In this document: positions 12,570 to 19,359 of the stretch, one piece after another | Position numbering within the stretch: the first letter of the stretch is position 1 | Layout of the letters: each line of letters opens with the position of its first letter | Origin: JBAZFF01 sp041653495 | Lineage (GTDB): Bacteria > Patescibacteriota > Minisyncoccia > Minisyncoccales > RBG-13-42-11 | Length of the DNA stretch: 20,098 nt | Reading direction: 5' to 3' | Assembly (NCBI GenBank): GCA_041653495.1 | Contig: JBAZFF010000009.1 | Span: 1 to 20,098, forward strand | Program-made: the position numbers and the translations under genes | The notes under the pieces: generated by a model | What the model was told of the DNA's origin: nothing | What the model saw: only the letters and a program-made list of their open reading frames with translations | Database searches by the model: none

Positions 12570-12983
12570 TTACTTTAATTCTACTTTTGCTCCGGCTGCC
12601 TCAAACTTCTTCTTTATGTCTTCCGCCTCGTCCTTCTTGGCGTTCTCCTTCACCATCTGAGGGCCCGCAGCTGATGCATCCACCAAATCTTTTGCTTCCT
12701 TCAATCCTTTTCCAGTAATGTCTCTCACCACCTTGATGACCTCTATCTTCTTGTCTCCGGCTGAAACTAACTGAACATTGAAAGAAGATTTCTCTTCGGC
12801 GGCTGGGGCTGCTTCTCCCGCGGGAGCTGCTGCTACGGCTACCGGGGCTGCTGCTGATACTCCGAATTTCTCTTCTAAAACCTTAACCAATTCGGCTAAG
12901 TCCAGCACGGACATCTTCTCGATCTCCCCTACCAGCTTTTGGAACTTTTCGGGAACTAAAACTTCCTTTTTTTCTTCTGTCAT
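12570..12983 (-). CDS. rplL: 50S ribosomal protein L7/L12
   Basis: L12 forms dimers on L10 in the ribosomal stalk and recruits and activates the translation GTPases. The 137-residue protein has the N-terminal dimerisation helices (PEKFQKLVGEIEKMSVLDLAELVKVLEEKFG), the flexible Ala/Pro-rich hinge (about residues 42-65) and the C-terminal domain with KKIEVIKVVRDITGKGLKEAKDLVD and AKVELK. I start it at MTEEKKEVLV, one base after the rplJ stop; the frame extends nine codons further but would overlap rplJ. No Shine-Dalgarno sequence is visible, so coupling to rplJ is likely. An acidic N-terminal extension of about ten residues (TEEKKEVLVP) precedes the usual start. It ends before the shared bidirectional terminator. 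Confidence 0.97.
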   Translation of the reverse strand: MTEEKKEVLVPEKFQKLVGEIEKMSVLDLAELVKVLEEKFGVSAAAPVAVAAAPAGEAAPAAEEKSSFNVQLVSAGDKKIEVIKVVRDITGKGLKEAKDLVDASAAGPQMVKENAKKDEAEDIKKKFEAAGAKVELK

Positions 12984-12984
12984 A

Positions 12985-13506
12985 TTATTGTTTATTTTTA
13001 CTAATGGCATTTAATGCTAATACCAGACCTTTAATGTTTCCTTGCAAAACATTTACAAAACCTGAAATTGGAGAGGACAAGCTGCCTACCATCTTGGCCA
13101 GCAATTCCTGCCTTCCCGGCAACTGGGCTAAAACCATAACTTCCTTCCCGTCCTTGTACAATCCTTCTAAGAATCCGCCCAGTATCTGCAGGCTCTCGTT
13201 CTTCTTCGCAAACTTATAAATCGTCTTGGCCGGAAGGATTTCGTCCTCAAACCCGAAAACAAATCCTACCTCCGTCTTAAAACTCTTCTTGTCAAAATCC
13301 AATTTATGTTCCTTCAGGGCTTTCTCCGCCAAAGTCTTCTTGACCACTTTCAGCTCGGAACCGTTGGCTCTCAGTTGTTGCCTTAATGAGGAAAGATCTT
13401 TGACTTTCAACCCTGCTATCCCAACCAAAACAATGGATTTCTGCCTTGAGATCTTATCCTTCAATTCAACTAATATTTCTTCTTTCTTTGCTTTTGTTAT
13501 CGCCAT
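12985..13506 (-). CDS. rplJ: 50S ribosomal protein L10
   Basis: L10 anchors L12 dimers to the stalk base of the large subunit. The 173 residues match the family length. The N-terminal part shows MAITKAKKEEILVELKDKIS, VLVGIAGLKVKDLSSLRQQL and SELKVVKKTLAEKALKE, typical of rRNA-binding L10; the middle carries the GFEDEILPAKTIYKFAKKN strand-helix unit; and the C-terminal helix (SGFVNVLQGNIKGLVLALNAIS) is the L12-binding region. An L10 leader with an intrinsic terminator lies upstream, indicating autogenous attenuation. The rplK-rplA genes that usually precede it are not adjacent; mltG is. The start has no Shine-Dalgarno sequence, because the T run of the attenuator almost reaches the ATG. Confidence 0.97.
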   Translation of the reverse strand: MAITKAKKEEILVELKDKISRQKSIVLVGIAGLKVKDLSSLRQQLRANGSELKVVKKTLAEKALKEHKLDFDKKSFKTEVGFVFGFEDEILPAKTIYKFAKKNESLQILGGFLEGLYKDGKEVMVLAQLPGRQELLAKMVGSLSSPISGFVNVLQGNIKGLVLALNAISKNKQ

Positions 13507-13516
13507 AATTTTTAAT

Positions 13517-13542
13517 AAAAAATCCGTCTTCCGCAGACAGAT
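13517..13542 (-). terminator. Attenuator terminator in the rplJL leader
   Basis: On the minus strand ATCTGTCT (13542-13535) pairs with AGACGGAT (13529-13522) through a five-base loop, eight base pairs with one G-U, followed by TTTTTTATT. It ends about ten bases before the rplJ ATG. Its upstream arm contains CTGTCT, which can instead pair with AGACAG in the L10 leader, giving a plausible terminator/antiterminator switch. Confidence 0.82.
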
Positions 13543-13602
13543 AAACGCCTCGAAATAAGGCTTTCTCCTGGGCGGGGCTTATTGTTTGCCCGCTGTCTTT
13601 GG
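13543..13602 (-). ncRNA. Ribosomal protein L10 leader
   Basis: The minus strand carries the L10 leader pattern: AAAGACAGCGGGC, a short spacer ending in TAAG, then CCCCGCCCAGG. The helix GCGGG (13593-13589) with CCCGC (13576-13572) and a second hairpin GCCT/AGGC (13561-13547) are clear. AGACAG (13598-13593) can pair with CTGTCT at 13540-13535. In other bacteria L10 with L12 binds this kink-turn-like leader to repress its own operon, and in Bacillus subtilis this acts by attenuation; the terminator here suggests the same. Confidence 0.85.
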
Positions 13603-13610
13603 ATGATTTG

Positions 13611-13639
13611 AGTATATAATGCCCTGAAAATTATGTCAA
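13611..13639 (-). promoter_or_regulatory. Promoter of rplJL
   Basis: On the minus strand TTGACA (13634-13639, 6 of 6) is followed after 17 bases by TATACT (13611-13616, 5 of 6). Transcription should start near 13604, just before the L10 leader. It begins immediately after the mltG stop codon. Confidence 0.85.
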
Positions 13640-13642
13640 GAA

Positions 13643-14593
13643 CTATTTCAAATAGAGCTCTATGGCCTCATTATGCTCTTTCAAAGTTCTGCTGTATATT
13701 ATTTCCCCTTCCGGCGTGGACAAGTAATACAAATAAGGGCTTTCCGTGGGATAAAGTGCGGCCTCTATGCTGTATAATCCCGGGTTTGAAATCGGGCCCG
13801 GCGGCAATCCGTAATTCAAGTAAGTATTGTAAGGAGAGTCTATCTTCGTATCTTCCGCAGAATACCTCCACTGGGAAATTCCCTTTATATAAGCTATTGA
13901 AGCACAGCTTTGCAAGGGATATCCCAATTTGATCCTTTTCCAGAAGATGCCGGACACTATTTTCTTGTCCTCCATGGTCTGCACTTCCTTTTCTATCAAG
14001 GAAGCCATGGTCACAACCTCGGACAAAGATAATTCTTTCTCCTCAATCACCGGAAGATAGGGTTCTATTTTCTTTTGGAAGTTGCTTTTCATCAAGTCCA
14101 CCGCTTCCTCCGCCCCATCCTCTCTGGCCAGAATGTAAGTATCGGGGAAAAGGTATCCTTCAAGAGAATCGGGGTCTAGCGGATTTCCCGCAAACTGCAG
14201 AAACTCGGAGCTTGAGAACAGCCCCTCTTCTTCAAAATAACTGGAAATATCCCTGAGCGTCCATCCTTCTATTATAGTGAACTTGTCGGTGGCTATCCTG
14301 CCTTTTGATATCATCCTGGTGATTTCTGATATGTTCATGCCGGAATCCAAGTCATAAGTCCCGGCCTGCAGCCTTCCTGCCTGTCCGGAAATCAGAACAT
14401 AGAATCTAAAGACCGAGCTCCAGTTGATGATCTCTGCCTCCTGGAGCCTCTCGGCTATTTCTTTTGACCCCTCCCCCGTTTCAATCTTAAAGAGAATTTC
14501 CTTTGGCGAGAAAAAGTCCTTGGGGAAAAAGAAAAAGAATACGAAAGAAACTGCCAATAAGCCGGCTAATATTTTTAACAATTTATTTCTCAT
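13643..14593 (-). CDS. mltG: Endolytic murein transglycosylase MltG (YceG)
   Basis: MltG cleaves nascent glycan strands at the membrane and ends their elongation. The 316-residue protein has one N-terminal membrane span (about residues 5-25), a LysM-like subdomain (ILFKIETGEGSKEIAERLQE), and the YceG catalytic domain with LEGYLFPDTY, the catalytic Glu in ASLIEKEV, YPLQSCASIAY, and the closing GLPPGPISNPG and YLYYLSTPEG. I start it at MRNKLLKIL, where AAGG lies three bases upstream and the overlap with def is 11 bases; the frame has an ATG ten codons earlier. It is the last gene of a long minus-strand unit; no hairpin terminator is seen before the rplJL promoter, so some read-through is possible. 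Confidence 0.96.
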   Translation of the reverse strand: MRNKLLKILAGLLAVSFVFFFFFPKDFFSPKEILFKIETGEGSKEIAERLQEAEIINWSSVFRFYVLISGQAGRLQAGTYDLDSGMNISEITRMISKGRIATDKFTIIEGWTLRDISSYFEEEGLFSSSEFLQFAGNPLDPDSLEGYLFPDTYILAREDGAEEAVDLMKSNFQKKIEPYLPVIEEKELSLSEVVTMASLIEKEVQTMEDKKIVSGIFWKRIKLGYPLQSCASIAYIKGISQWRYSAEDTKIDSPYNTYLNYGLPPGPISNPGLYSIEAALYPTESPYLYYLSTPEGEIIYSRTLKEHNEAIELYLK

Positions 14594-15113
14594 CTGCCTT
14601 AGCGCCGGATTTAGAGCCGGCATATTTCTTTTTTAATGCGTTTAACTTGTTTCTGATCCTTATCTTATCCAGCAGACCCAGCCTGTCTATAAAGAGAATG
14701 CCGTTTAAATGGTCTATTTCATGCTGTAAAACCCTGGAAACCATCATTGATGCGGCAAGCCCTATTTTCCTCCCCGTAATGTCCAAAGCTTCCACTTCAA
14801 TCTTCTCCGGCCTTTTTATTTTTATCCATAGGTCCGGGAAGCTTAAGCATCCTTCAGAATCAATAAACTGCTTCTCTCCCCTTTTTGTTATCTTTGGATT
14901 TATCAAAGCTGTCACCCCGTTCCCCGTTTCAAATACTATTATCTTTTTGGAAATGCCGACTTGGGGAGCGGCCAAGCCCATTCCCTTGTCCTTCCCCATG
15001 ACTAAAACCATCTCTTCTATGAGCTTCTTTACTTCAGGGGTTATTTCTTCCACCTCCTCGCACTTCTTCCTCAAGACGGGATCCGGATATTTCTTGATTT
15101 CCAAGTTATTCAT
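14583..15113 (-). CDS. def: Peptide deformylase
   Basis: Deformylase removes the N-formyl group from nascent proteins using a bound metal. All three active-site motifs are present: GMGLAAPQVG (motif 1), EGCLSFP (motif 2, with the metal-binding Cys) and QHEIDHLNG (motif 3, with the HExxH His pair and Glu). The 176 residues fit a normal deformylase, with a basic C-terminal helix (KKKYAGSKSGAKADEK). The ATG lies within the last codons of the permease gene (eight-base overlap), and AAGGAG lies just upstream inside that gene with short spacing. The end overlaps mltG by 11 bases. Confidence 0.97.
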   Translation of the reverse strand: MNNLEIKKYPDPVLRKKCEEVEEITPEVKKLIEEMVLVMGKDKGMGLAAPQVGISKKIIVFETGNGVTALINPKITKRGEKQFIDSEGCLSFPDLWIKIKRPEKIEVEALDITGRKIGLAASMMVSRVLQHEIDHLNGILFIDRLGLLDKIRIRNKLNALKKKYAGSKSGAKADEK

Positions 15114-16335
15114 ATCTCCTTAACGCCTCCACCGGCTTTAATTTAGCGGCCTGTTTCGCCGGAAAGTATCCCGCCAAACATCCGATTACGAACGAGAAAA
15201 CCAGAGCAAAAATAATCATCCAGGGAGCAACGGTAGTTGTGAGATAGAAAGACGGATTCATTTTCCCAATCGTATCCACCAGTTTAGCCAGCCCTGTTCC
15301 CAGGATCGTCCCTCCCAGTCCTCCCAATATCCCGATGATTCCTGCTTCTATTAGGAATATTGAAAGAATGGCGGAATTAGTGGCTCCGATGGCTTTCATG
15401 ATTCCGATTTCCCTGGTCCTCTCCCTGACGGAAGTAAACATGCTGTTGGTGATTCCTATTCCCCCAACCAAGATTGCAATGCTGGCAAACCCTATGATGA
15501 CCATCTGGATGATTCCAAGAATGGTGCCTGCGATCTCCCCCATTTTCTCTGAAGTTATCACCGAAAAGTCCTGGTCGTCCGTCCCTGATCTCCTCTTCCT
15601 GGTTTCGTCCAGCGCATCTTCTATCTCGGCTGCGACCACATTCTCAATTGCGCCCTCCTCAAGCTTCACCATTGCGTAGGCAGCCGTCCCTTTCTGTTCT
15701 CCGGTAATGTCCTGGTAAGTATCCATGTCCATGTAGATCATGCTGTCATCCTGCTGGTTTCCCACGGAATTCAGAATGCCGGATACCACCAGCTTCTTTC
15801 CTTTTACCGTTATTTCAGAGCCCGTTTTGATTTCTTTAGAAAAAAGGTCTGAGGCGGCATAAGAGCCGACCACTATATGGTTTCCCTTGCTTGGCCATCT
15901 CCCCTCTTTTAATTGCCATCCGTAGAAGTTGCTGAAGAGATCTACGGATTCTTTCCAGGGGCCCAGTCCGGATATCGCTACCTGCTTTGATTCGTTTTCA
16001 TACCTCACAGTAATGCCCGTATAGGACATGACCGAAACCGTGTCCACTCCGGGAGCATCTTGGATAGCCTCTATATCCTCCCTCTGGAGCTTTGACCCCC
16101 CGAACATCATGGAAGTCATAAGGTCTGCTTCTCCTCCGGGCATCACCATAACCATTTCACCTCCCAAAGCCTGAAGCTGCTTGTTTATTGTAGTTTTTAA
16201 TCCTTCCGACAGAGACAGTAAGCTCACAATCAAAAACACTCCGATTATTATTCCCAAAACCGTAAGCCAGGATCTCAAAGACCTGGTTCTGATGTTTCTC
16301 ACTGCTAATGAAAAATATTCTTTTATCTGGTCCAT
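15106..16335 (-). CDS. MacB-type ABC transporter permease
   Basis: A 409-residue permease of the MacB/FtsX type: one N-terminal membrane span (about residues 20-42, SWLTVLGIIIGVFLIVSLLS), a large extracytoplasmic MacB_PCD domain (about 45-275) and the FtsX-like three-span region (about 280-400), with the coupling motif TSVRERTREIGIMKAIGATNSAI. The ending PAKQAAKLKPVEALRRYE is the usual one. Together with the next two genes it forms an exporter of the MacAB/LolCDE-like superfamily; the substrate cannot be told (peptide, lipid or lipoprotein). It is one base after the ATPase gene and overlaps def. Confidence 0.93.
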   Translation of the reverse strand: MDQIKEYFSLAVRNIRTRSLRSWLTVLGIIIGVFLIVSLLSLSEGLKTTINKQLQALGGEMVMVMPGGEADLMTSMMFGGSKLQREDIEAIQDAPGVDTVSVMSYTGITVRYENESKQVAISGLGPWKESVDLFSNFYGWQLKEGRWPSKGNHIVVGSYAASDLFSKEIKTGSEITVKGKKLVVSGILNSVGNQQDDSMIYMDMDTYQDITGEQKGTAAYAMVKLEEGAIENVVAAEIEDALDETRKRRSGTDDQDFSVITSEKMGEIAGTILGIIQMVIIGFASIAILVGGIGITNSMFTSVRERTREIGIMKAIGATNSAILSIFLIEAGIIGILGGLGGTILGTGLAKLVDTIGKMNPSFYLTTTVAPWMIIFALVFSFVIGCLAGYFPAKQAAKLKPVEALRRYE

Positions 16336-16336
16336 A

Positions 16337-17023
16337 TTAGTAAATAGTGTCTACTATCTGCCCGTCTTTTATATAAACTATCCTCTCGGCATAGGCCGCA
16401 ATCTTCGCATCGTGCGTAACCACCACAAGAGTCTTTCCTTCTTCCTCGTGAAGCTTGGTCAGGAAAGCCATTATCTTTTCTCCGGTAATTGAATCCAAGT
16501 TTCCAGTGGGCTCGTCTGCAATGATAACTTCCGGATCATTGGCAAAAGCTCTGGCCAGAGCCACCCTCTGCCTTTCCCCTCCGGACAATTCTGAAGGCTG
16601 ATGGGCGATTCTATCCTTGAGCCCGACCATGTCTAAAAGCTCCTCCGCCCTTTTCTTTCTCTCTTCCATGGGCGTGCCCTGAAAGACCATGGGCAGCATT
16701 ACGTTTTGCTGGGCGTTTAAATTCGGGAAGAGGTTGAATTCCTGGAATACGAATCCCAAAACTTTTCCCCTAAACTGGGAAAGCTGGGACTCGGGCATTG
16801 AGGAAATATCTATGTCCTTTAAAAAGACTTTTCCTTTTGTCGGAGAATCCAAACAGCCCACCATATTCAAGAGGGTTGATTTTCCCGATCCAGAAGAACC
16901 CATGATGGCCACGAAAGCGCCTTCCGGAATCTCCAGACTGAGGCCCTTTAAAGCATTAACTTCCGTCTTTCCTAATTGGTAGGTCTTCCAGACATTTTCT
17001 AATTTAATTATTGGTGCAGACAT
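16337..17023 (-). CDS. MacB/LolD-type ABC transporter ATP-binding protein
   Basis: A complete 228-residue nucleotide-binding protein: Walker A GSSGSGKST, Q loop in VFQEFNLFP, signature LSGGERQRVALARAF, Walker B VIIADEPTGNLD and the switch His in VVVTHDAKIA. The N-terminal LENVWKTYQLGKTEVNALKGLSL with GxTEVxAL is typical of the MacB/LolD group. It shares one base with the adaptor gene stop (TAATG) and is one base from the permease, so it is clearly the motor of the same exporter. Confidence 0.96.
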   Translation of the reverse strand: MSAPIIKLENVWKTYQLGKTEVNALKGLSLEIPEGAFVAIMGSSGSGKSTLLNMVGCLDSPTKGKVFLKDIDISSMPESQLSQFRGKVLGFVFQEFNLFPNLNAQQNVMLPMVFQGTPMEERKKRAEELLDMVGLKDRIAHQPSELSGGERQRVALARAFANDPEVIIADEPTGNLDSITGEKIMAFLTKLHEEEGKTLVVVTHDAKIAAYAERIVYIKDGQIVDTIY

Positions 17024-18558
17024 TAATCTAGTATGACTTGCTCTCCTTCTTGCAGCCCAGAAATAATTTCTATATTGTCTTCCCCTTCTAATCCTAATTC
17101 GATTTCTCTCTCTTTAATCTCCCCGTCTTTGTAAACTTTAACCATTGTTTTATCGCCGACTTCAAAAACGGCTTCTTCCGGAACGTAAAGCACGTCCTGC
17201 CTCATATCCGGCTTTATGATTACATCTGCGGTCATTCCCGATCTCACTCCTTCGGGCACCTGGCTGAAATTTATGGTTACCTTATAATAGACTACTCCGT
17301 CAACCAGGTTCTCCGCCGGATCTATGGAGACTATCTCCCCGAAAAAGACCTGGTCCGGAAAAGCAACAAGTTCAATATCAACGGGATTTTCAACTTTAAT
17401 ATCCACAACATCCTCTTCGTAAATATTAACTTCCACTTGGAAATCTACGTCCGGCAGGATGACAACAGCCGTATCCTGGAAAGAAGCCTGGGCCAATTCT
17501 CCCTCCCTCTTTAAAACCTCAGCCACCTCCCCGTCTGCCGGGCTTCTCAAATAAGAATCAGAAATGCTGTTATTGATCAAATCAACCTGGGCTTTGGCCT
17601 GGGCTAATTGATTCTCGTACAAATCCACGTCCTCGTCCCGCGGAGAGGCAATCAGCAAAGCCAGATCGTTCTGGGCGGCATCAAGGTTTCCCTGGGCGGC
17701 AATTATGGAAAGTTCGGCCGAATTAATGGCCTGTATATTGGTGATCAATGCGGTAGTTGCCGTATTTATATAAGTCCTGTGCGTGTCCAGCGCCGTCTTG
17801 TCGGCTGAAGAGACTACATTCTTATAGTCAGCATTCTCCGTCACCTGTCTAACGGCGGCCAAGGCGGAAGATACAACCCCGAGCCTGTTCTTTGCGTCTG
17901 ACAAAGCGCTGTCTATTTCCGCCTGCGTAGAGTTGGTGCTCACGGAATCTATGGAGTCTTGGATTGAATTGACTGCCGCTTCCATCAACAGTTTATTGTC
18001 CCTCACGGTCAGCCCCGACAGGTCAATCGTACCGAAGTACTCGTCCTGCAGGTTGCTTACTTTTAAATAGGCATTGTAGGATTTGAGATAAGCGTCTTCC
18101 AGGGCGTCTAAAGCGTCTTCATCCGCGCTGGTTAAGGACTGCTTGGCGACATTCAAAGCTATCTGCTTGTTATTAACCGCAGTCTGGTAAACCTGAACTT
18201 CCATTGCAGTGGGTCCGGCCAAAAGCTTGTCTAGGTTTATCTGGGCGAGATTCAAAGAGGCCTGGGCTTCCTTCAGCTGCAAAGAAAGGTTGCTCGTATT
18301 CAGCTTCATTAAGAGTTCCCCTCTTTCGACCGCATCTCCGGCTGCAACGAAAACATTCTCCACTTCTCCGGAATTATTGAAAGAAAGATTAATCTTCTCC
18401 CCTTTCTTGACCTGGCCGGTTTCGGCTATTTCCTTGGAAACGTCTCCCTTTGTGATTGTGGCCAAAGCATATTCCAAACCATTGTCTTTGGAAAAGACCT
18501 GGAAAAGCACTACTACCAATAATATTATTGCCGCTATTATTATTATTTTCTTTTTCAT
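17023..18558 (-). CDS. HlyD/MacA-type membrane-fusion (periplasmic adaptor) protein
   Basis: A 511-residue adaptor with one N-terminal membrane anchor (about residues 4-22), two halves of a lipoyl/barrel-sandwich domain (about 55-90 and 335-368; SPADGEVAEVLKREGELA), a long helical hairpin between them (about 90-330) and C-terminal beta-barrel and membrane-proximal domains (about 370-511; MTADVIIKPDMRQDVLYVPEEAVF). The hairpin is longer than in the E. coli MacA (about 370 residues in total), so it may project far into the envelope. CPR cells are generally described as lacking an outer membrane, and no outer-membrane channel gene is present here, so this adaptor may act without one. It lies four bases after the small membrane protein gene. 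Confidence 0.93.
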   Translation of the reverse strand: MKKKIIIIAAIILLVVVLFQVFSKDNGLEYALATITKGDVSKEIAETGQVKKGEKINLSFNNSGEVENVFVAAGDAVERGELLMKLNTSNLSLQLKEAQASLNLAQINLDKLLAGPTAMEVQVYQTAVNNKQIALNVAKQSLTSADEDALDALEDAYLKSYNAYLKVSNLQDEYFGTIDLSGLTVRDNKLLMEAAVNSIQDSIDSVSTNSTQAEIDSALSDAKNRLGVVSSALAAVRQVTENADYKNVVSSADKTALDTHRTYINTATTALITNIQAINSAELSIIAAQGNLDAAQNDLALLIASPRDEDVDLYENQLAQAKAQVDLINNSISDSYLRSPADGEVAEVLKREGELAQASFQDTAVVILPDVDFQVEVNIYEEDVVDIKVENPVDIELVAFPDQVFFGEIVSIDPAENLVDGVVYYKVTINFSQVPEGVRSGMTADVIIKPDMRQDVLYVPEEAVFEVGDKTMVKVYKDGEIKEREIELGLEGEDNIEIISGLQEGEQVILD

Positions 18559-18562
18559 ATTT

Positions 18563-18871
18563 TTATATCTTATATAATATTTGGTGCCAATCGTCGTAAT
18601 TTATTATACCTTGGACGAACATTCCTATAAAGAATCCTGTCGCAAAAGTGAACAGCAATACGGGAAGCTGATACTTCTTTCTGACGAACAGAAACAGGAT
18701 GGCCAGAAAAACCAATGAGATAATCCAATGGTGAAGGTGTAGCTGCCAGTCTCCGAAGGTGAATATCAGAGAATTGATGATCCCCTGCTGCCCAGTTTCT
18801 GCTCCGGCGAAAATGTTTGCCAGAAAATAGCCGGCTGACGAACCTGTAAAAAACCCTGTAAAAGTTTGCAT
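18563..18871 (-). CDS. Small membrane protein with conserved-looking His/Trp loop, directly after tRNA-Trp
   Basis: I do not recognise a family. The 102-residue protein has about three to four hydrophobic segments: about residues 4-22 (Gly-rich), 46-62 (WIISLVFLAILFLFV) and 70-90 (VLLFTFATGFFIGMFVQGI). Between the first two is GDWQLHLHHW, with three His near the membrane, and the C terminus is NYDDWHQILYKI. His and Trp at membrane edges could bind a metal or lipid, but this is only a guess. The ATG is four bases beyond the last base of tRNA-Trp, without any Shine-Dalgarno site, so tRNA processing would give a nearly leaderless mRNA. It precedes the adaptor gene by four bases and may belong to the exporter. 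Confidence 0.75.
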   Translation of the reverse strand: MQTFTGFFTGSSAGYFLANIFAGAETGQQGIINSLIFTFGDWQLHLHHWIISLVFLAILFLFVRKKYQLPVLLFTFATGFFIGMFVQGIINYDDWHQILYKI

Positions 18872-18875
18872 AGTG

Positions 18876-18947
18876 CGGGGGCTGAGGGAGTCGAACCCCC
18901 ATTGGCGGTTTTGGAGACCGCTATTCTAGCCATTGAAATAAGCCCCC
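18876..18947 (-). tRNA. tRNA-Trp (anticodon CCA)
   Basis: A 72-base cloverleaf on the minus strand: acceptor GGGGGCT/AGCCCCC, D arm TTTC/GAAT with loop AATGGCTA, anticodon arm GCGGT/ACCGC with loop CTCCAAA (anticodon CCA), four-base variable loop CAAT, and T arm GGGGG/CCCTC with a normal TTCGACT loop. The discriminator is G. CCA is not encoded; the next bases are CACT and then the ATG of a protein gene. Confidence 0.95.
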
Positions 18948-18948
18948 C

Positions 18949-18972
18949 AATCCATCAATAGCTTGATGGATT
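18949..18972 (-). repeat. Perfect inverted repeat between rpmG and tRNA-Trp
   Basis: AATCCATCAA (18949-18958) and TTGATGGATT (18963-18972) are perfect complements around a four-base loop, giving a ten-base-pair hairpin. It overlaps the rpmG stop codon and ends one base before the tRNA-Trp 5' end. There is no T run, so it is more likely a processing or protection element for the rpmG message than a full terminator. Confidence 0.75.
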
Positions 18973-19135
18973 ACTTTTTGGATTCCTTGTGCGCCGTATG
19001 CTTCCTGCAGGTTTTGCAGAATTTGTTCAACTCCAATTTTCCCTCCATCGCTTTTTTTGACTTGGGAGTAAAGTAATTGACTTTCTTGCATTCCTTGCAC
19101 TGCATTTTTACGTAAACTTTCTTTTTTGTCGCCAT
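18971..19135 (-). CDS. rpmG: 50S ribosomal protein L33
   Basis: A 54-residue basic protein from an ATG at 19135 to TAA at 18971-18973. It has the zinc-ribbon form of L33: MQCKECKKVNYFTPKSKK with one CxxC pair and LNKFCKTCRKHTAHKESKK with the second CxxC pair and the closing Lys-rich tail. Four Cys point to a zinc-binding, C+ type L33. The first residues MATKKKVYVKM are typical. It lies between tRNA-Thr and tRNA-Trp, an order widespread in bacteria (tRNA-rpmG-tRNA-secE-nusG), although here secE-nusG is replaced by the small membrane protein and exporter. No strong Shine-Dalgarno site precedes the ATG. A competing longer frame through the same DNA is a shadow. Confidence 0.95.
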   Translation of the reverse strand: MATKKKVYVKMQCKECKKVNYFTPKSKKAMEGKLELNKFCKTCRKHTAHKESKK

Positions 19136-19157
19136 ATGTGTTTATCAATAATAATTC

Positions 19158-19232
19158 TGGAGCCAAAGGTGAGAATCGGACTCACGACCTCTTTCTTACC
19201 AAGAAAGCGTTCTGCCACTGAACTACTTTGGC
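19158..19232 (-). tRNA. tRNA-Thr (anticodon GGT)
   Basis: A cloverleaf on the minus strand: acceptor GCCAAAG/CTTTGGC, D arm GTTC/GAAC with loop AGTGGCA, anticodon arm CTTTC/GAAAG with loop TTGGTAA (anticodon GGT), variable loop AGGTC, and T arm GTGAG/CTCAC. The discriminator is T, followed by an encoded CCA (19160-19158). The T loop is TCCGATT, again with C at position 55, as in tRNA-Val of this window. Confidence 0.95.
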
Positions 19233-19235
19233 AAT

Positions 19236-19321
19236 TGGTGGGCAGAGAGGGATTTGAACCCCCGAAGACCGAAGTCGTCAGATTTACAGTCTGATGCAAT
19301 TGACCGCTCTGCCATCTGCCC
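19236..19321 (-). tRNA. tRNA-Tyr (anticodon GTA)
   Basis: A class II tRNA on the minus strand: acceptor GGGCAGA/TCTGCCC, anticodon arm TCAGA/TCTGA with loop CTGTAAA (anticodon GTA), a long variable arm (CGACTTCGGTCTTCG) and a T arm GGGGG/CCCTC with loop TTCAAAT. The discriminator is A and CCA is encoded (19238-19236). Three bases separate it from tRNA-Thr. Confidence 0.95.
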
Positions 19322-19330
19322 AATATCGCT

Positions 19331-19359
19331 ATTTTATACTATTTTGGCTTATTTTTCAA
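19331..19359 (-). promoter_or_regulatory. Promoter of the tRNA-Tyr/Thr-rpmG-exporter unit
   Basis: On the minus strand TTGAAA (19354-19359, 5 of 6) is followed after 17 bases by TAAAAT (19331-19336, 5 of 6), about ten bases before the tRNA-Tyr 5' end. The -35 overlaps the trmD stop codon. Since no terminator or gap over 35 bases follows, this may drive everything down to mltG. Confidence 0.65.

Noticed and set aside
14503..15123. Plus-strand frame of 206 codons
   Set aside because: Antisense to def and the mltG start, which carry complete active-site motifs.
18921..19166. Minus-strand frame of 81 codons running through rpmG
   Set aside because: It is out of frame with L33, which has its two CxxC pairs, and it runs into tRNA-Trp.
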